DNA of 64,000 bases from CAZPHU01 sp964419255 (GTDB lineage Bacteria; Fibrobacterota; Chitinivibrionia; Chitinivibrionales; CAYFVL01), in contig CAYQOU010000005.1 of the NCBI GenBank assembly GCA_964419255.1, positions 1-64,000 of the forward strand. Direction: 5' to 3'. The notes under the pieces are model-generated. The model made no database searches, had not been told where the DNA came from, and saw only the letters and a list, made by a program, of their open reading frames with translations. Made by a program: the position numbers and the translations under genes. This document shows, piece by piece, positions 33,628 through 43,430 of this stretch; positions within the stretch are counted from its first letter, which is position 1, and every line of letters begins with the position of its first letter.

Positions 33628-35979
33628 TCACTCATCCTGCTCTTCAAGCTTGTTCATCTCCTCCTCAAGCTTCTTCAATTCTTCGTTAATATCCTGCTGT
33701 TCCTGCATGATCTTCTGGTTTTCCTTTAAACCCGATTCCCGGTTCATGATTTTCTGAACAACAGCATATGCATATTCTATGTCTTCACGCACCTTTTCCA
33801 TATTTCGTGCAAAGAAGCGTCTGCGCTCGAACTCATCTGCGTAGGCTAAGAACTCTTCGATTTGACCATGATCATCTCTTTGCTCCGTATGCAAACTATC
33901 GATGATCCTGATCGCCGCTGAAGAGGGATCAACCAGAGACATACGAGTCGCATCTTCCGCAAGTGCATCATACTGCTGTCTCGTCTGCTGGTACTCTTCA
34001 CGCCTATCGGCAAGCGTAATCAAAGAAGGGCTCTCAATATCCTCTACTGTCTGGATTGCATTTTCAAGCAGCAGCTCAGACTGATCGTATTTTTTTTGCA
34101 TCAGCAATCCGTACGCCTTTAGCAGGGTCGCCTCTGCTCGTATTTCGGGGTGCTTTGTAATCTTCAGAAGAGTTTCACTTGCCTGAACACAATCGATCCA
34201 TTGCCGGGCCTTTAACGCACACCAGGCCAGACCAAGCTCTGCATCCTGATAGTAGTAACTATCCTGAGGAACCATTCGCAAGGCAGTCACCGCCTTACTC
34301 AATGAATTACCTTCATAGAAAAGATATCCCAAGAGGACACACGAACGTGCGTACACCTCCTCCTGTGCCTTATTTGTCAGCCGTGCCTGCAAACAATTCT
34401 CCAGAGAGAACATCGCCTGTTCAAGGTTGAGGTCAAAGACATGACAGATCGCTAAACTATGCTGAGCAAATATGTACTCTGGATGGCTCTCCGGAATAAT
34501 GCTGAACAACTCGATCGCCTGTTTGTAATTCTCCGTCTTCATATGCGTTTCGCCCATCAGATAAAACGCATGATATTTTAACGAATCTGACACGTTATCC
34601 CTGTTGAGCTGTTTAAATTGTTGAGTGACAGAGGCGTTATTATCGTTTCTGTACTGTACCCGCATAATACCCAGATCCGCATACTCTATGGCATTGCTGC
34701 GGGGATATTTCTCCTTGGCCGTTTCATAGTGCTTCAAGGCTTCTCCTCGCATGTCAAGCTCTTCCATGCAACTTCCCCGATAGTACTGTACCCAGTCATT
34801 TTTAAAGAAATCGGGGAATTTGGCCACAATTTCGCCAAATACAAAAAAGGCATCCCAGTACTTGCCTGCAGTATATAAACGAAGGGCCTTATTGTAAAGC
34901 TCATTAGGCATCACACTTGCCATACGAGCCATCTTGCGTGCATAGATTTCCTCCCGATGTTTTCCCAACTCAGAACGGAAATAAATGGTATGTCCGCTGG
35001 CCTTCTCACTATCAAGCATTGACATATATTGATACATCACCGAGAAATCCCGCCCATTGTTTACCGAAGGCACATTCAGCCCGCCAACAATCCCCCAGTA
35101 GTCATTTCCTATCTGAAAGTAGGCGTTGAGTACCCGCAATGCCCAGAAACCGATCCTGTAATTAAAATCAACCTCAAGATTTTTATCACCCTTTATGTAT
35201 AGGATGCTGTCGACAGACATGCCATTATCCACTACATTGCTTTCCACTTTTTTAAGAAAATCTTCACCCTTGGCAAAAAGATCCTTAACATCAAGATCGA
35301 TCCCCGACTCTATACGTCCCTCCCAAAACCTGGCCATCCACGACAGTTTCATATTCATGGCGTAGCTGTTTGTAACATCAATATTTGGTTTGGGAGAAAG
35401 CAGATTCTGGAAAAGAATACCCGCAACATGATCTCCCAATATCGCATGCCGAAACAACCGGTAGCTTAATCCCAGATCGAGACCTAATCCCAATTTCGGA
35501 TCCCCGAAGTTGGTTTGATGAGCGACCGTAACACTCGCCCCGGCGCTTAGCCGCTTCCATGGATTAATTGCATAAGATAACATAAAAAAATTGTTTTGCA
35601 TCTCATAGTATTCGCCCGAGGGCTTAAGACGTTCCTGGCTCACTTTATACTGCTCTATCTGGCCATCATCTTCTCCTACCCAGGTAAAACCGGCCGACTG
35701 ATACATTCCCACCGGAACAGTCACACCAACTTCCCATAATTTAAACGCATTCTCCATTATGGGAGCAAAAGCAGCGCGCAAAGTGATATAGTTTTCCTCT
35801 GTAAGAAAAGCTGGATTACTCAGCGGCGAAACGCCTGCAAATAGATCACGCCATCGCTGAGTTACTATATATTCCCCCGGTAACCCATCCGAGTAGACTG
35901 GAGAAAAGACCCCAGCCATCACACCGAAGATTAAAAAAGTGAGTATTTTTCTTTTTATGACTGTTCTCAGCGTATTCAT
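33628..35979 (-). CDS. Barrel-TPR-coiled-coil fusion protein
   Basis: This 783-residue exported protein starts at the ATG at 35979 with GGAGAGG upstream. After a signal peptide (ILTFLIFGVMAGVFSPVYS) the first 340 residues look like an outer-membrane barrel of the PorV/UPF0164 type (SNPAFLTEENYITLRAAFAP, LSYAINPWKRLSAGASVTV, RIGFWALRVLNAYFQIG). Next come about eight TPR-like units (LYTAGKYWDAFFVFGEIVAKFPDF, HYETAKEKYPRSNAIEYADL). The protein ends in a charged coiled coil (EELKKLEEEMNKLEEQDE). A frame start 13 codons earlier is less likely. Such barrel-TPR joining suggests a scaffold reaching from the outer membrane into the periplasm. The function is unknown. Confidence 0.75.
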   Translation of the reverse strand: MNTLRTVIKRKILTFLIFGVMAGVFSPVYSDGLPGEYIVTQRWRDLFAGVSPLSNPAFLTEENYITLRAAFAPIMENAFKLWEVGVTVPVGMYQSAGFTWVGEDDGQIEQYKVSQERLKPSGEYYEMQNNFFMLSYAINPWKRLSAGASVTVAHQTNFGDPKLGLGLDLGLSYRLFRHAILGDHVAGILFQNLLSPKPNIDVTNSYAMNMKLSWMARFWEGRIESGIDLDVKDLFAKGEDFLKKVESNVVDNGMSVDSILYIKGDKNLEVDFNYRIGFWALRVLNAYFQIGNDYWGIVGGLNVPSVNNGRDFSVMYQYMSMLDSEKASGHTIYFRSELGKHREEIYARKMARMASVMPNELYNKALRLYTAGKYWDAFFVFGEIVAKFPDFFKNDWVQYYRGSCMEELDMRGEALKHYETAKEKYPRSNAIEYADLGIMRVQYRNDNNASVTQQFKQLNRDNVSDSLKYHAFYLMGETHMKTENYKQAIELFSIIPESHPEYIFAQHSLAICHVFDLNLEQAMFSLENCLQARLTNKAQEEVYARSCVLLGYLFYEGNSLSKAVTALRMVPQDSYYYQDAELGLAWCALKARQWIDCVQASETLLKITKHPEIRAEATLLKAYGLLMQKKYDQSELLLENAIQTVEDIESPSLITLADRREEYQQTRQQYDALAEDATRMSLVDPSSAAIRIIDSLHTEQRDDHGQIEEFLAYADEFERRRFFARNMEKVREDIEYAYAVVQKIMNRESGLKENQKIMQEQQDINEELKKLEEEMNKLEEQDE

Positions 35980-36149
35980 CTGAACCTCTCCAACGATTAC
36001 AGGAATTGTTGTGTGCAAATCACCTGCAATATTTTATTGATAGCCGTTTGCCAAACATATTTAAGATATGAATTTTTTCTTCTGATATGAAATGTTTTCT
36101 AAATTTTTCCGGAAAATTTTCTTCCCAAAAGTAACAATCGACGCTATTT

Positions 36150-36745
36150 TTACTGAGTGACACCTGCTTTAGTCTTTTCGAAAATCTTTTTGCCATAGAT
36201 ATCTACGGCATCCTCAACGACCAGGTATCCCCCATTTCCGACTATCCGACCTTTTTTGTTTGTCCCATCCCATACCGCTCCATATTCCTTTCGGCTGTTT
36301 GCCTTGAGCAGCGGTAGATCTTCCCTTATGATGTTTCCGACAGCATCATATATCGTCCCATTACCATAGATTTGCTTCTGAGGATCTTGAGATTTTAAGG
36401 GTTTGTTTAACGTGATACTTATAATCGTTCCGTTTGTTTGTCAGTTTATTACTCCTGCGTAATAATCCCTGACAGGTTGAGGTAACAGACTGCTACTCCC
36501 TCCCGTCGGCGAAAAAGGATTGGGACCGACGTTCAGTAATATTTCAAAGCTGTTATCATCTATTCGCCCCACATTGGCCTGCGTCAAGTTTATAAATGTA
36601 CCACTTGATACCTCAATCCTGATCTGGCAAACCAGATTATTTACATCCGGCAACGTTACTAAATACGCCGATTGTAATCGCCGAAAGCAGTTGCGAAAAG
36701 CAGGACAATAGCTAAAAGAATACTCTTAGACATGCGGCGAACCAT
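36150..36745 (-). pseudogene. Decayed secreted protein with FlgD-like C-terminal domain
   Basis: The pieces fall in reading frames that no longer join. A signal peptide (MSKSILLAIVLLFATAFGDY from 36733, or MVRR more from 36745) runs into a stop. A frame shifted by one base continues as YLVTLPDVNNLVCQIRIEV up to VGPNPFSPTGG. That frame meets an in-frame TGA at 36441-36443 and then continues, uninterrupted, as QTNGTIISITLNKPLKS to GVTQ and a TAA at 36150. The last part matches the C terminus of the neighbouring fibro-slime protein (GTIYDAVGNIIREDLPL here, GTIFDAVGNLIRDDLEI there; then WDGTNKKGR and WDALNKKGR). One frameshift and one stop suggest recent loss, or sequencing errors. It starts 39 bp after the fibro-slime stop. 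Confidence 0.75.
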
Positions 36746-36783
36746 AGCTTTCTCTCTTTCCATTCCCACCAGGGACATGACAA

Positions 36784-39210
36784 TTAGCGAGGAAAACCTA
36801 TCTTCCTTTTTTCTCTAATATCAAAGTCATCCACATCGACACCCTGAATGATTAGTAGATATGCACCACCGGAAACTTTTCGGCCCTTTTTATTAAGTGC
36901 GTCCCAAAATACTACATAATCCTTGATACTCAGCGGCGTCTCCCGGATTTCCAGATCATCACGTATGAGATTACCTACCGCGTCGAAAATTGTCCCCGTG
37001 CCGCAGGAGCCATCTATACATTTTAGTGGCTTTTGCAACTGAATACCGATCAGTACTCCCTGCTCAGCGCCGTTCACCCCTTCAATGCCGTATGCTTCCA
37101 ATAGATTGGTTCCAATAAGATCACTGATAGGAGCAAAGGTTATTTGTACGTTGTTTCTCCCTGATGATGAAATCGCCACTTTTCGTCCTTCTCTATGCGG
37201 CCTGTTTTCCAGACTGTCACGAACTCCTTGACCCAGTCTCAGGCTGTCTTCGTAAACCGTCGGATTATACATCGAGTTTAAAACGATTACCATTTCCTGA
37301 ACCATTTGTGAGGAATCGCAGGAGTAGATCATCTCCGCATTCTGAAGCGGAATTCCGGACTGTCCCTGCCCGCCGACAAAAAAGTCGAAAACATCCTCCG
37401 CTATGGCATGAGTTAAGTCGTTGCACAAAATCGGCTCGGCAAGGGTAACCAAAATGCTGTCGGGTGAATCGCCAAAGGCAGGACTCAATACCGCGGACTC
37501 GATGACCGGCCCGGCTCCATCCGTCACCGGGAAACTCTGCCAAATTTCTGTGCCTTCAAGAGAGCCGCCGGCTTCCAATGTCCAATCTACCTGTAGGGGT
37601 CCGCTGGAAGACTCCTGCAGTTGCATGATTATAATCGAATCGTGCGGATTGTTGTTGTCGATGATACTTTCCACGCTGAAGCTTGTCCCACCATGAGTGA
37701 AGCTGTAATATGAAAGGTCTACGCTGTTTGGAATAGCAACCGTGCTGTCAAAGTGAAGCTCCACCTGATCCAGGTAGCCATCGCCATCGGAATCCCTGGT
37801 GAATGCGTGCATAAGCTGGGTAAGGGGAGAAAGTGCCCGTACAAACAGGCTGTCCGGAAGAAGAGATCCGTATGAGGCGTGTATATGAGTCTGCCCACCT
37901 CGCAGCTTCTCAATGGTGCCCCGAAACTCGTTGCCCGAGATTTGCAAAATATCGGTATTTTCGCTTCGCCAGCTTACCTCATCGGCATGCCGGATGTAGT
38001 TACCGAATTCATCCCGGATAACCGCATACACCGTCTCGTTGTAGTTTTCCACGGGAATAACCAGTTCAGTAAAATTCTCATCGTTGCGAGTATCCGTCAC
38101 CTCCGGTTCGGGTATGATATCTACGTGATGTTCAGGGCCGGGAAGAATGGTAATGATTATTTCGGCATTAGAATAGATTTCCGGAATGTCCGGATGCCTG
38201 AATACAGCCCGCACGATCACCTCCTCGCCCGCCTCGGTAGGAGAGTAGTAATTTTCACCCCCATCCTGATACGAAAGGCCCTGACCATTGCCGCCGATCA
38301 TCTCCCATCGTACCAGGGAATCATAATCCGGCACCCACGTTCCGGCGCTGTCGAATACATGGGCAAAAATCGGCAGTGTATCCCCCGCATGCACCTCAAT
38401 AGTTTCGGGATACTGGTTGCCTTCCGGTGTTGGGGTCGGATAGAGGCGGACATTGGCAGGAGGACCGATCATATTTGTGGTGATCTGAATCGTACTGTGC
38501 ACTTCTCTGCGCTCGGCAAAGAAGAAAGAAAAAGAATATTCGCGATGCTCCTGCAAACCTAGATCGTCGACATCGAAAGACCCTGACTGGGCCTCATGAA
38601 TCCCCCCGATGTCCATTACAAGCTTGCCGTCTACAAAGGCCCACACATCATCATCACCGCGAAACGAAAACGTCTGTCCGGGTTTATAGGTGAAAGTCGT
38701 GTGAAGCTCCATGGTAAACGAATAATTGTGCCCGCTGCCACGCGGCTCTATACCAAAGCCTCTCCGATCCAGCGGGAAAAAGTTTCTATCTTCGTACCTG
38801 TACATTCCGTCACCCATGTGTGTGAACGGAAGCGAATCGTGGATAACAATATTTTTAAAGGATGTATCGTGGTCCAGCATGACAGTTTCTACGTATTCTC
38901 CGGTTTCCTCGGAATAATGAGGCGCTGTATAGTCTCCCGGCTCCCAGGGACGGTACCATTTGTGTATATAGTGGTTGTAAAAAGGAGATTCCCCCAACAC
39001 AGGTTTGTTTTCTGCATCGAGCGTTTCGGAAACCATACCGGTAAATAATCCACTTCCCCTGTCCGTATTGAATTCCGGATTACTGCCGTCTGCATGAAAA
39101 TCGTAGAATGTTACTGGTATCCATATTGTCTCCGGGTAGTGCTGAGCCCATAAAGACAAGCTTAGCGAAAGAAGAAACAACGGTATTCGCTTAAAAAACA
39201 TCAAATACAT
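36784..39210 (-). CDS. Fibro-slime domain protein with C-terminal FlgD-like domain
   Basis: This 808-residue secreted protein has a signal peptide (IPLFLLSLSLSLWAQ). The first 240 residues form a fibro-slime domain: IWIPVTFYDFHADGSNPEF, later FSFRGDDDVWAFVDGKLVMD and IGGIHEAQSGSFDVDDLGL, the PA14-related module first seen in Fibrobacter and slime-mould proteins and thought to bind carbohydrate. Ig-like segments follow. The last 80 residues (GTGTIFDAVGNLIRDD, FWDALNKKGRKVSGGAYLLI) form a FlgD-like domain that in this phylum often ends exported proteins. A role in binding polysaccharide or surfaces is inferred. AAAGGA stands nine bases before the ATG. A second ATG is three codons on. Confidence 0.88.
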   Translation of the reverse strand: MYLMFFKRIPLFLLSLSLSLWAQHYPETIWIPVTFYDFHADGSNPEFNTDRGSGLFTGMVSETLDAENKPVLGESPFYNHYIHKWYRPWEPGDYTAPHYSEETGEYVETVMLDHDTSFKNIVIHDSLPFTHMGDGMYRYEDRNFFPLDRRGFGIEPRGSGHNYSFTMELHTTFTYKPGQTFSFRGDDDVWAFVDGKLVMDIGGIHEAQSGSFDVDDLGLQEHREYSFSFFFAERREVHSTIQITTNMIGPPANVRLYPTPTPEGNQYPETIEVHAGDTLPIFAHVFDSAGTWVPDYDSLVRWEMIGGNGQGLSYQDGGENYYSPTEAGEEVIVRAVFRHPDIPEIYSNAEIIITILPGPEHHVDIIPEPEVTDTRNDENFTELVIPVENYNETVYAVIRDEFGNYIRHADEVSWRSENTDILQISGNEFRGTIEKLRGGQTHIHASYGSLLPDSLFVRALSPLTQLMHAFTRDSDGDGYLDQVELHFDSTVAIPNSVDLSYYSFTHGGTSFSVESIIDNNNPHDSIIIMQLQESSSGPLQVDWTLEAGGSLEGTEIWQSFPVTDGAGPVIESAVLSPAFGDSPDSILVTLAEPILCNDLTHAIAEDVFDFFVGGQGQSGIPLQNAEMIYSCDSSQMVQEMVIVLNSMYNPTVYEDSLRLGQGVRDSLENRPHREGRKVAISSSGRNNVQITFAPISDLIGTNLLEAYGIEGVNGAEQGVLIGIQLQKPLKCIDGSCGTGTIFDAVGNLIRDDLEIRETPLSIKDYVVFWDALNKKGRKVSGGAYLLIIQGVDVDDFDIREKRKIGFPR

Positions 39211-39877
39211 CTACCATTTCCTTTGCCGGTAACGTATAATAAGACAAAATGAGTATGTTATGGCGAACTTAAATGCTTAAATGCATCGACTGAATAGACC
39301 CCCCGCCCGATAATTTTAATATAATAGATTTAATAAAGAAAGGTAGAATAAAACGGCGAACGTAGTAATTTTGCACTGAAAATTTTACAGTTTCCATCGC
39401 CTCAATCCATTTTCCCCAACTCCGTCTCGCCAAAAATAATGAATATGGCGCCGATATAACCCCCTAAAAAAGTAAGTTATACGGGCGAAAGAAGGAAACC
39501 GGCATGATCGCGGCTTGGCACTTTTTTAAGGGGTCTACCATTTATGGATGTATGCCTTGCCTGCTAACAAGTATTTATTTTGGCAAAAAACGAGAAGCAA
39601 AGGTGCGAAAAGACGTGCACGAACTCCGCATCCCGTCCCGCTGAAACAGGATGGGATACGGAAGACAGGTGTCATAGACAAGAAATCAATCAAAGCTTCG
39701 GATAGTAACTTACCAGGAAGTACATTTCTCCACAGAACATACATAGTATCGGTTCAGATACAAACCCTTGATAAGACACCCCCTGTTTGTCTGCACTCCG
39801 GCGCGTTCTCTGAGGCTATAGCACAAGATGACCACATCATATGTGTAGCAGGCAAGCTTACGGCAACAAAGACGACG
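39211..39877. other. Intergenic region without a convincing gene
   Basis: This region of about 670 bp lies between the fibro-slime gene and the small membrane protein gene. It holds the inverted repeat at 39459-39534 and AT-rich stretches. Open frames on both strands overlap each other and resemble no protein I know. Confidence 0.5.
39459..39534. repeat. 15-bp inverted repeat pair
   Basis: ACCCCCTAAAAAAGT and ACTTTTTTAAGGGGT are inverted copies with one mismatch, separated by 46 bp. The 76-bp unit could be a small mobile-element remnant or a hairpin-forming RNA. No coding content is seen inside. Confidence 0.45.
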
Positions 39878-40099
39878 CTACTGTTTTTTGAGCTTCTTAC
39901 CCCTAAAAAGCTTGATCCCAACATGCTTTTTGCCCAACAGTAACCCGACCACCGCACCGAAGACGGTACCAAATACCCGACTGAGAACAAATCCGATGGT
40001 GCCAAACACCAACGACAGAACGGTGGAAACCAGACGAAACACGAGAGTCAGTGCCAGTTTTAAAATTGAGAAGGGAAGAGTTATAATTTTTCCAATCAT
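39878..40099 (-). CDS. Small hydrophobic membrane protein
   Basis: This 73-residue protein has one long hydrophobic region (LPFSILKLALTLVFRLVSTVLSLVFGTIGFVL, then GTVFGAVVGLLLG). A basic, Lys-rich end (KHVGIKLFRGKKLKKQ) probably faces the cytoplasm. AAAGGAG lies before the ATG. It starts 12 bp after the stop of the adenylate cyclase gene and is probably co-transcribed with it. I do not recognise a family. A role in anchoring or modulating the cyclase is only a guess from position. Confidence 0.65.
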   Translation of the reverse strand: MIGKIITLPFSILKLALTLVFRLVSTVLSLVFGTIGFVLSRVFGTVFGAVVGLLLGKKHVGIKLFRGKKLKKQ

Positions 40100-40111
40100 A
40101 GCGCTGCTCCT

Positions 40112-43045
40112 TTACTTTGATGTTAATCGTATTACCCCATCCCATTGAGAGCCGGGAGGCTGTAATTTGAACCTGTCACAATATTGAATGATCTTTCTGC
40201 TGGGACTCATACCACCGGGTGTACTGTTACTATGAGGCTCAAGCTGCTCGCTCTGCCTCATCTTTTCGATAGCCTTATCCCACTGCTGTGCATAAAAATA
40301 GTCAAGGCCCTCCCGATATGTGGAGATCAATTTTTCCTGCCGGGAGTTGAGCCCTCCCCTTTCGGCTATCAATTCGTATACCATAACCGGCTGCGACTTA
40401 CCCACCACCGCTATTTTATCGAGTAGACGTGCTTCAAAATAATCTTTGACCATCTCGTATGTGGCCTCACTAATCATCGTATACACCCCATACTGCTTGG
40501 CCGCACTCTCCAGACGTGCGGCCAGATTGACCGCATCCCCCATCATCGTGTAATTCATCCGCACAGCAGACCCCATGTTTCCGGTGGTGATAGCTCCGGT
40601 ATTTATTCCTATTCGCATTCGCATATCATGCACTATCCGGGGCCACTTATCCCCTTCCGACTCCCACTTCTTTCGAAGTTCACCCAGACGTTGCTGCATC
40701 CGGATGGCTGTGTTGCACGCCTGAAGCGCATGGTCCTGCATGGGCATCGGAGCACCGAAAAAAGCAATAATCGCATCCCCCTCGTACTTATCCAATGTCC
40801 CGTAATGCGCCAGCAGGATATCCGTCATTGCGGTCAGATACTCATTAAGCAGCTCCACAAGCCGTGTGGGAGAGCCCAGCTTCTCCGAAAACGTTGAAAA
40901 ACTCTGAATATCGGTGAAATATGCCGTTCGAATCCCTTCATCACCACCAAGTTTTGGCATCTTTCTTTCCTGATACATCATATCGATAAGCTCGGGAGAC
41001 AGGTACTGTTTGAACGTGCTTTGAAGATACTTGCGGTCCTTCTCCTCAGTCATATACCTGTAGGCCATGACGGCCGTATAGGTAAGAAGGATGGTCATGG
41101 CGGGACGCGCCATCTCAATCCACAGATTGTCGGTACCAAAAAGGGTCATCGCCAGAAGGAAATACCCGAAAATAGCAACAACCGTGAGTATCGCACTAAA
41201 CAGAGGCCGTAGAAGAATCGCAATCACTCCGATAACCACACCTACCAGAAGCAGAATGAGAAAATCCTGCCATCCACTCAACCGTTTCACAAACTGGTTT
41301 GTCAAAAAGGAATGCATCATCGAAGCATGTACTTCTACCCCAGGGTAGACATGGTAGAGCGGAACGGAAACAATATCAAACATGTTGGGGACCGTTGAGC
41401 CGACCAGAAATATTTTGCCTTCCAGATTGCCCCGGATGCGGTCATTCATAATATCCACATATGAGTAATACCTGAAAGGCTTGCCTTTGGGACCAAAATA
41501 GGTGATTATGTGTCGATTTGTTTGAGTGAGAGGAATTTGCACACGATCCCCGAAATTCATGCGGCTACCGGGATCGATCTCAGAAATTTGAGCCCAGGAT
41601 GTTTTGCAAAGCTGCCTGAGCGTTTTTCCCCGCAATACCGGAATGGAAGAAAACAGCTCCCCATCCTTATTGCGAACGGTAAACGTCTGGAATATCAGTT
41701 TGCGCTGCCCGTTTTTCAACGATTCATACTCATCATCACCGATTGATTGGATAGTCCGGAGGTCCTGGCGTGACAGCCACCACTCCTCGTAGCCATAAGG
41801 GGCCATAAGAACCCAATCCAGTTCCGAGTCCCGCATGATTGATACATCAGGGGCTAATGTTTTTTCGGCCCCTACTTCCATTTCCGATACTCCGGAAAGA
41901 CTTGTGGCCCGAAGAGCATCGAGGACAGGGGTGGGAAGATCTCCTGCATGCAGCGACAGATAAACATTTCCACTGTCATCCCGTCCCAGCGCCGCATACC
42001 CGGTGATAGTGATAGCCTGATCCGGTTTCAGAGAAAGGATCTGCTCCCCGGCATCCACGATTGCCCGGACCTGAGAGGGAGAAACATGCGGATATGAGAT
42101 GCTGAGTCGATTGCTTTTATCCTTGAAAATCTTGAAAGGATGGCCAATATCCAGATACTTTTCGGGTTCGAAGACGATCTCTTCATTTGGAGTTGCAAAC
42201 AAAGTAGCCACTGTTCGCAAGCTGATCGGCAGAACCACCGGTTTTTTACTACCGAATCCAAACAGCAGAGGTATTTCTCTGATCACGCCATCCGAATTAG
42301 GAGTAATATTCAAATGCCCGATCCCTCTGGATGCCTTCGCGATTCCAGGAAAAATGCCATCGATATATTCCTTTTTGTTGACTATTTTCTTGCGTTTTGA
42401 GGCATCGATTGTAACAGAGGATTGCGGGTGAAGAGAGTCGTGCCAGGCAACCGTTTTTCGCACGTCAACCTGAGATAGTGAATGTTCGGGATAATCCACC
42501 CGCTCGGACATGCGGACCCCGTGAAACACATTGCCGGCCTTTTCGGTCGCATCGATAAGTTGACGATCATAGTCGACGCAAGAGATGATTGAACGGCGCA
42601 GCTGGTCCGAGAGGTTGATATCCGGCGACATCTTCTTTGTTCTCTCAAGCAGCTCCTGGAGGCGAAGTCTGTGATTCATATCTTCCGGATCGTAAAAGTT
42701 AATATCGAATGCGATCGCCGCCGGGTAGTGGCTGCTCAGGTTCCGAATAAGTCTGGCATGATAGGAGCGGTTCCAATTCCAGTAATTACCAAGCTTATGC
42801 TGTGAACGATCATCGATATCAATGATACAAATCCCCGATTCGGAAGCCCCATTGTTGTCATTTCCATCAAGATCCATATACTTCCAATAATAGCGCATGT
42901 AATAGCTCTGGTATTCGAGACGGTCAATAAGCTCGGGAACGAAATTGTGCGTAATCAACGCGATTGCTAATCCAGCCAGGGTCCCGATAAGAAAACTTTT
43001 GAGAATTTTTTTCAGTATCTGCACGCTCAGTCCTTCATCACTCAT
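40112..43045 (-). CDS. Adenylate cyclase with CHASE2 sensor domain
   Basis: This 977-residue class III nucleotide cyclase makes cAMP in answer to a signal outside the cytoplasm. An N-terminal membrane helix (FLIGTLAGLAIALITH) leads to a CHASE2 sensor domain with ICIIDIDDRSQHKLG and AIAFDINFYD. Three membrane helices follow at about 600-680. The cyclase domain shows AYFTDIQSFSTFSEKL (metal Asp), DKYEGDAIIAFFGAP (Lys for the purine) and RIGINTGAITTGNMGS, then MNYTMMGDAVNLAARLE with the Thr in the second specificity position. The Lys/Thr pair is typical of adenylate cyclases. The C terminus is a TPR-like tail. The stimulus is unknown, and no cAMP receptor is encoded nearby. Confidence 0.92.
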   Translation of the reverse strand: MSDEGLSVQILKKILKSFLIGTLAGLAIALITHNFVPELIDRLEYQSYYMRYYWKYMDLDGNDNNGASESGICIIDIDDRSQHKLGNYWNWNRSYHARLIRNLSSHYPAAIAFDINFYDPEDMNHRLRLQELLERTKKMSPDINLSDQLRRSIISCVDYDRQLIDATEKAGNVFHGVRMSERVDYPEHSLSQVDVRKTVAWHDSLHPQSSVTIDASKRKKIVNKKEYIDGIFPGIAKASRGIGHLNITPNSDGVIREIPLLFGFGSKKPVVLPISLRTVATLFATPNEEIVFEPEKYLDIGHPFKIFKDKSNRLSISYPHVSPSQVRAIVDAGEQILSLKPDQAITITGYAALGRDDSGNVYLSLHAGDLPTPVLDALRATSLSGVSEMEVGAEKTLAPDVSIMRDSELDWVLMAPYGYEEWWLSRQDLRTIQSIGDDEYESLKNGQRKLIFQTFTVRNKDGELFSSIPVLRGKTLRQLCKTSWAQISEIDPGSRMNFGDRVQIPLTQTNRHIITYFGPKGKPFRYYSYVDIMNDRIRGNLEGKIFLVGSTVPNMFDIVSVPLYHVYPGVEVHASMMHSFLTNQFVKRLSGWQDFLILLLVGVVIGVIAILLRPLFSAILTVVAIFGYFLLAMTLFGTDNLWIEMARPAMTILLTYTAVMAYRYMTEEKDRKYLQSTFKQYLSPELIDMMYQERKMPKLGGDEGIRTAYFTDIQSFSTFSEKLGSPTRLVELLNEYLTAMTDILLAHYGTLDKYEGDAIIAFFGAPMPMQDHALQACNTAIRMQQRLGELRKKWESEGDKWPRIVHDMRMRIGINTGAITTGNMGSAVRMNYTMMGDAVNLAARLESAAKQYGVYTMISEATYEMVKDYFEARLLDKIAVVGKSQPVMVYELIAERGGLNSRQEKLISTYREGLDYFYAQQWDKAIEKMRQSEQLEPHSNSTPGGMSPSRKIIQYCDRFKLQPPGSQWDGVIRLTSK

Positions 43046-43080
43046 GCAATGGAAATGATAAGAGATATCCTACACCTGAA

Positions 43081-43102
43081 TTGCGCGACTCTCGCGGCGA
43101 TT
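43081..43102 (+). repeat. Dispersed GCGATTCTC...GCGGCGA repeat, copy 6
   Basis: TTGCGCGACTCTCGCGGCGA and the following TT keep the right half of the core. The flank CGCACAGTGAAG matches the GCTCAGTGGCCTGAAG flank of copy 1. It lies in the 385-bp gap (43046-43430) between the divergent cyclase and phosphatidyltransferase genes, where nothing else was recognised. Confidence 0.65.
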
Positions 43103-43430
43103 CGCACAGTGAAGTTAAAATATATACCTAAACAGTTAAGCCTAACACCCAAACACATCTTTTCCCTAAGAAATACCCGTATTAAGCGGTTCTGACGTGA
43201 TTATTCACGCAATCCCTTGAGGTCACCATGCCCCAAAATGTTTTTCCTCTTTGCAACATTTGTCATTATACCGCACAACCCTCTGAGAAACAAGTTGGTC
43301 ATGGTTTCGATGCAACCGATCGAGAGAGTGAGCTGTTTCCACAAAGACCTGTACAGTAATCATTTACTACATCCAATGAATGCATGTATTTTATTGCACA
43401 TACAGTCACCTTCAATGAGGATATATACTT

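Noticed and set aside
39515..39530. TTGGCAC as part of a sigma-54 promoter
   Set aside because: The GC pair expected at -12 is missing and the bases belong to the inverted repeat.
39548..39943. Plus-strand frame of 131 codons between the fibro-slime gene and the small membrane protein gene
   Set aside because: It overlaps the end of the small membrane protein gene on the other strand, has no binding site and its protein has no recognisable pattern.
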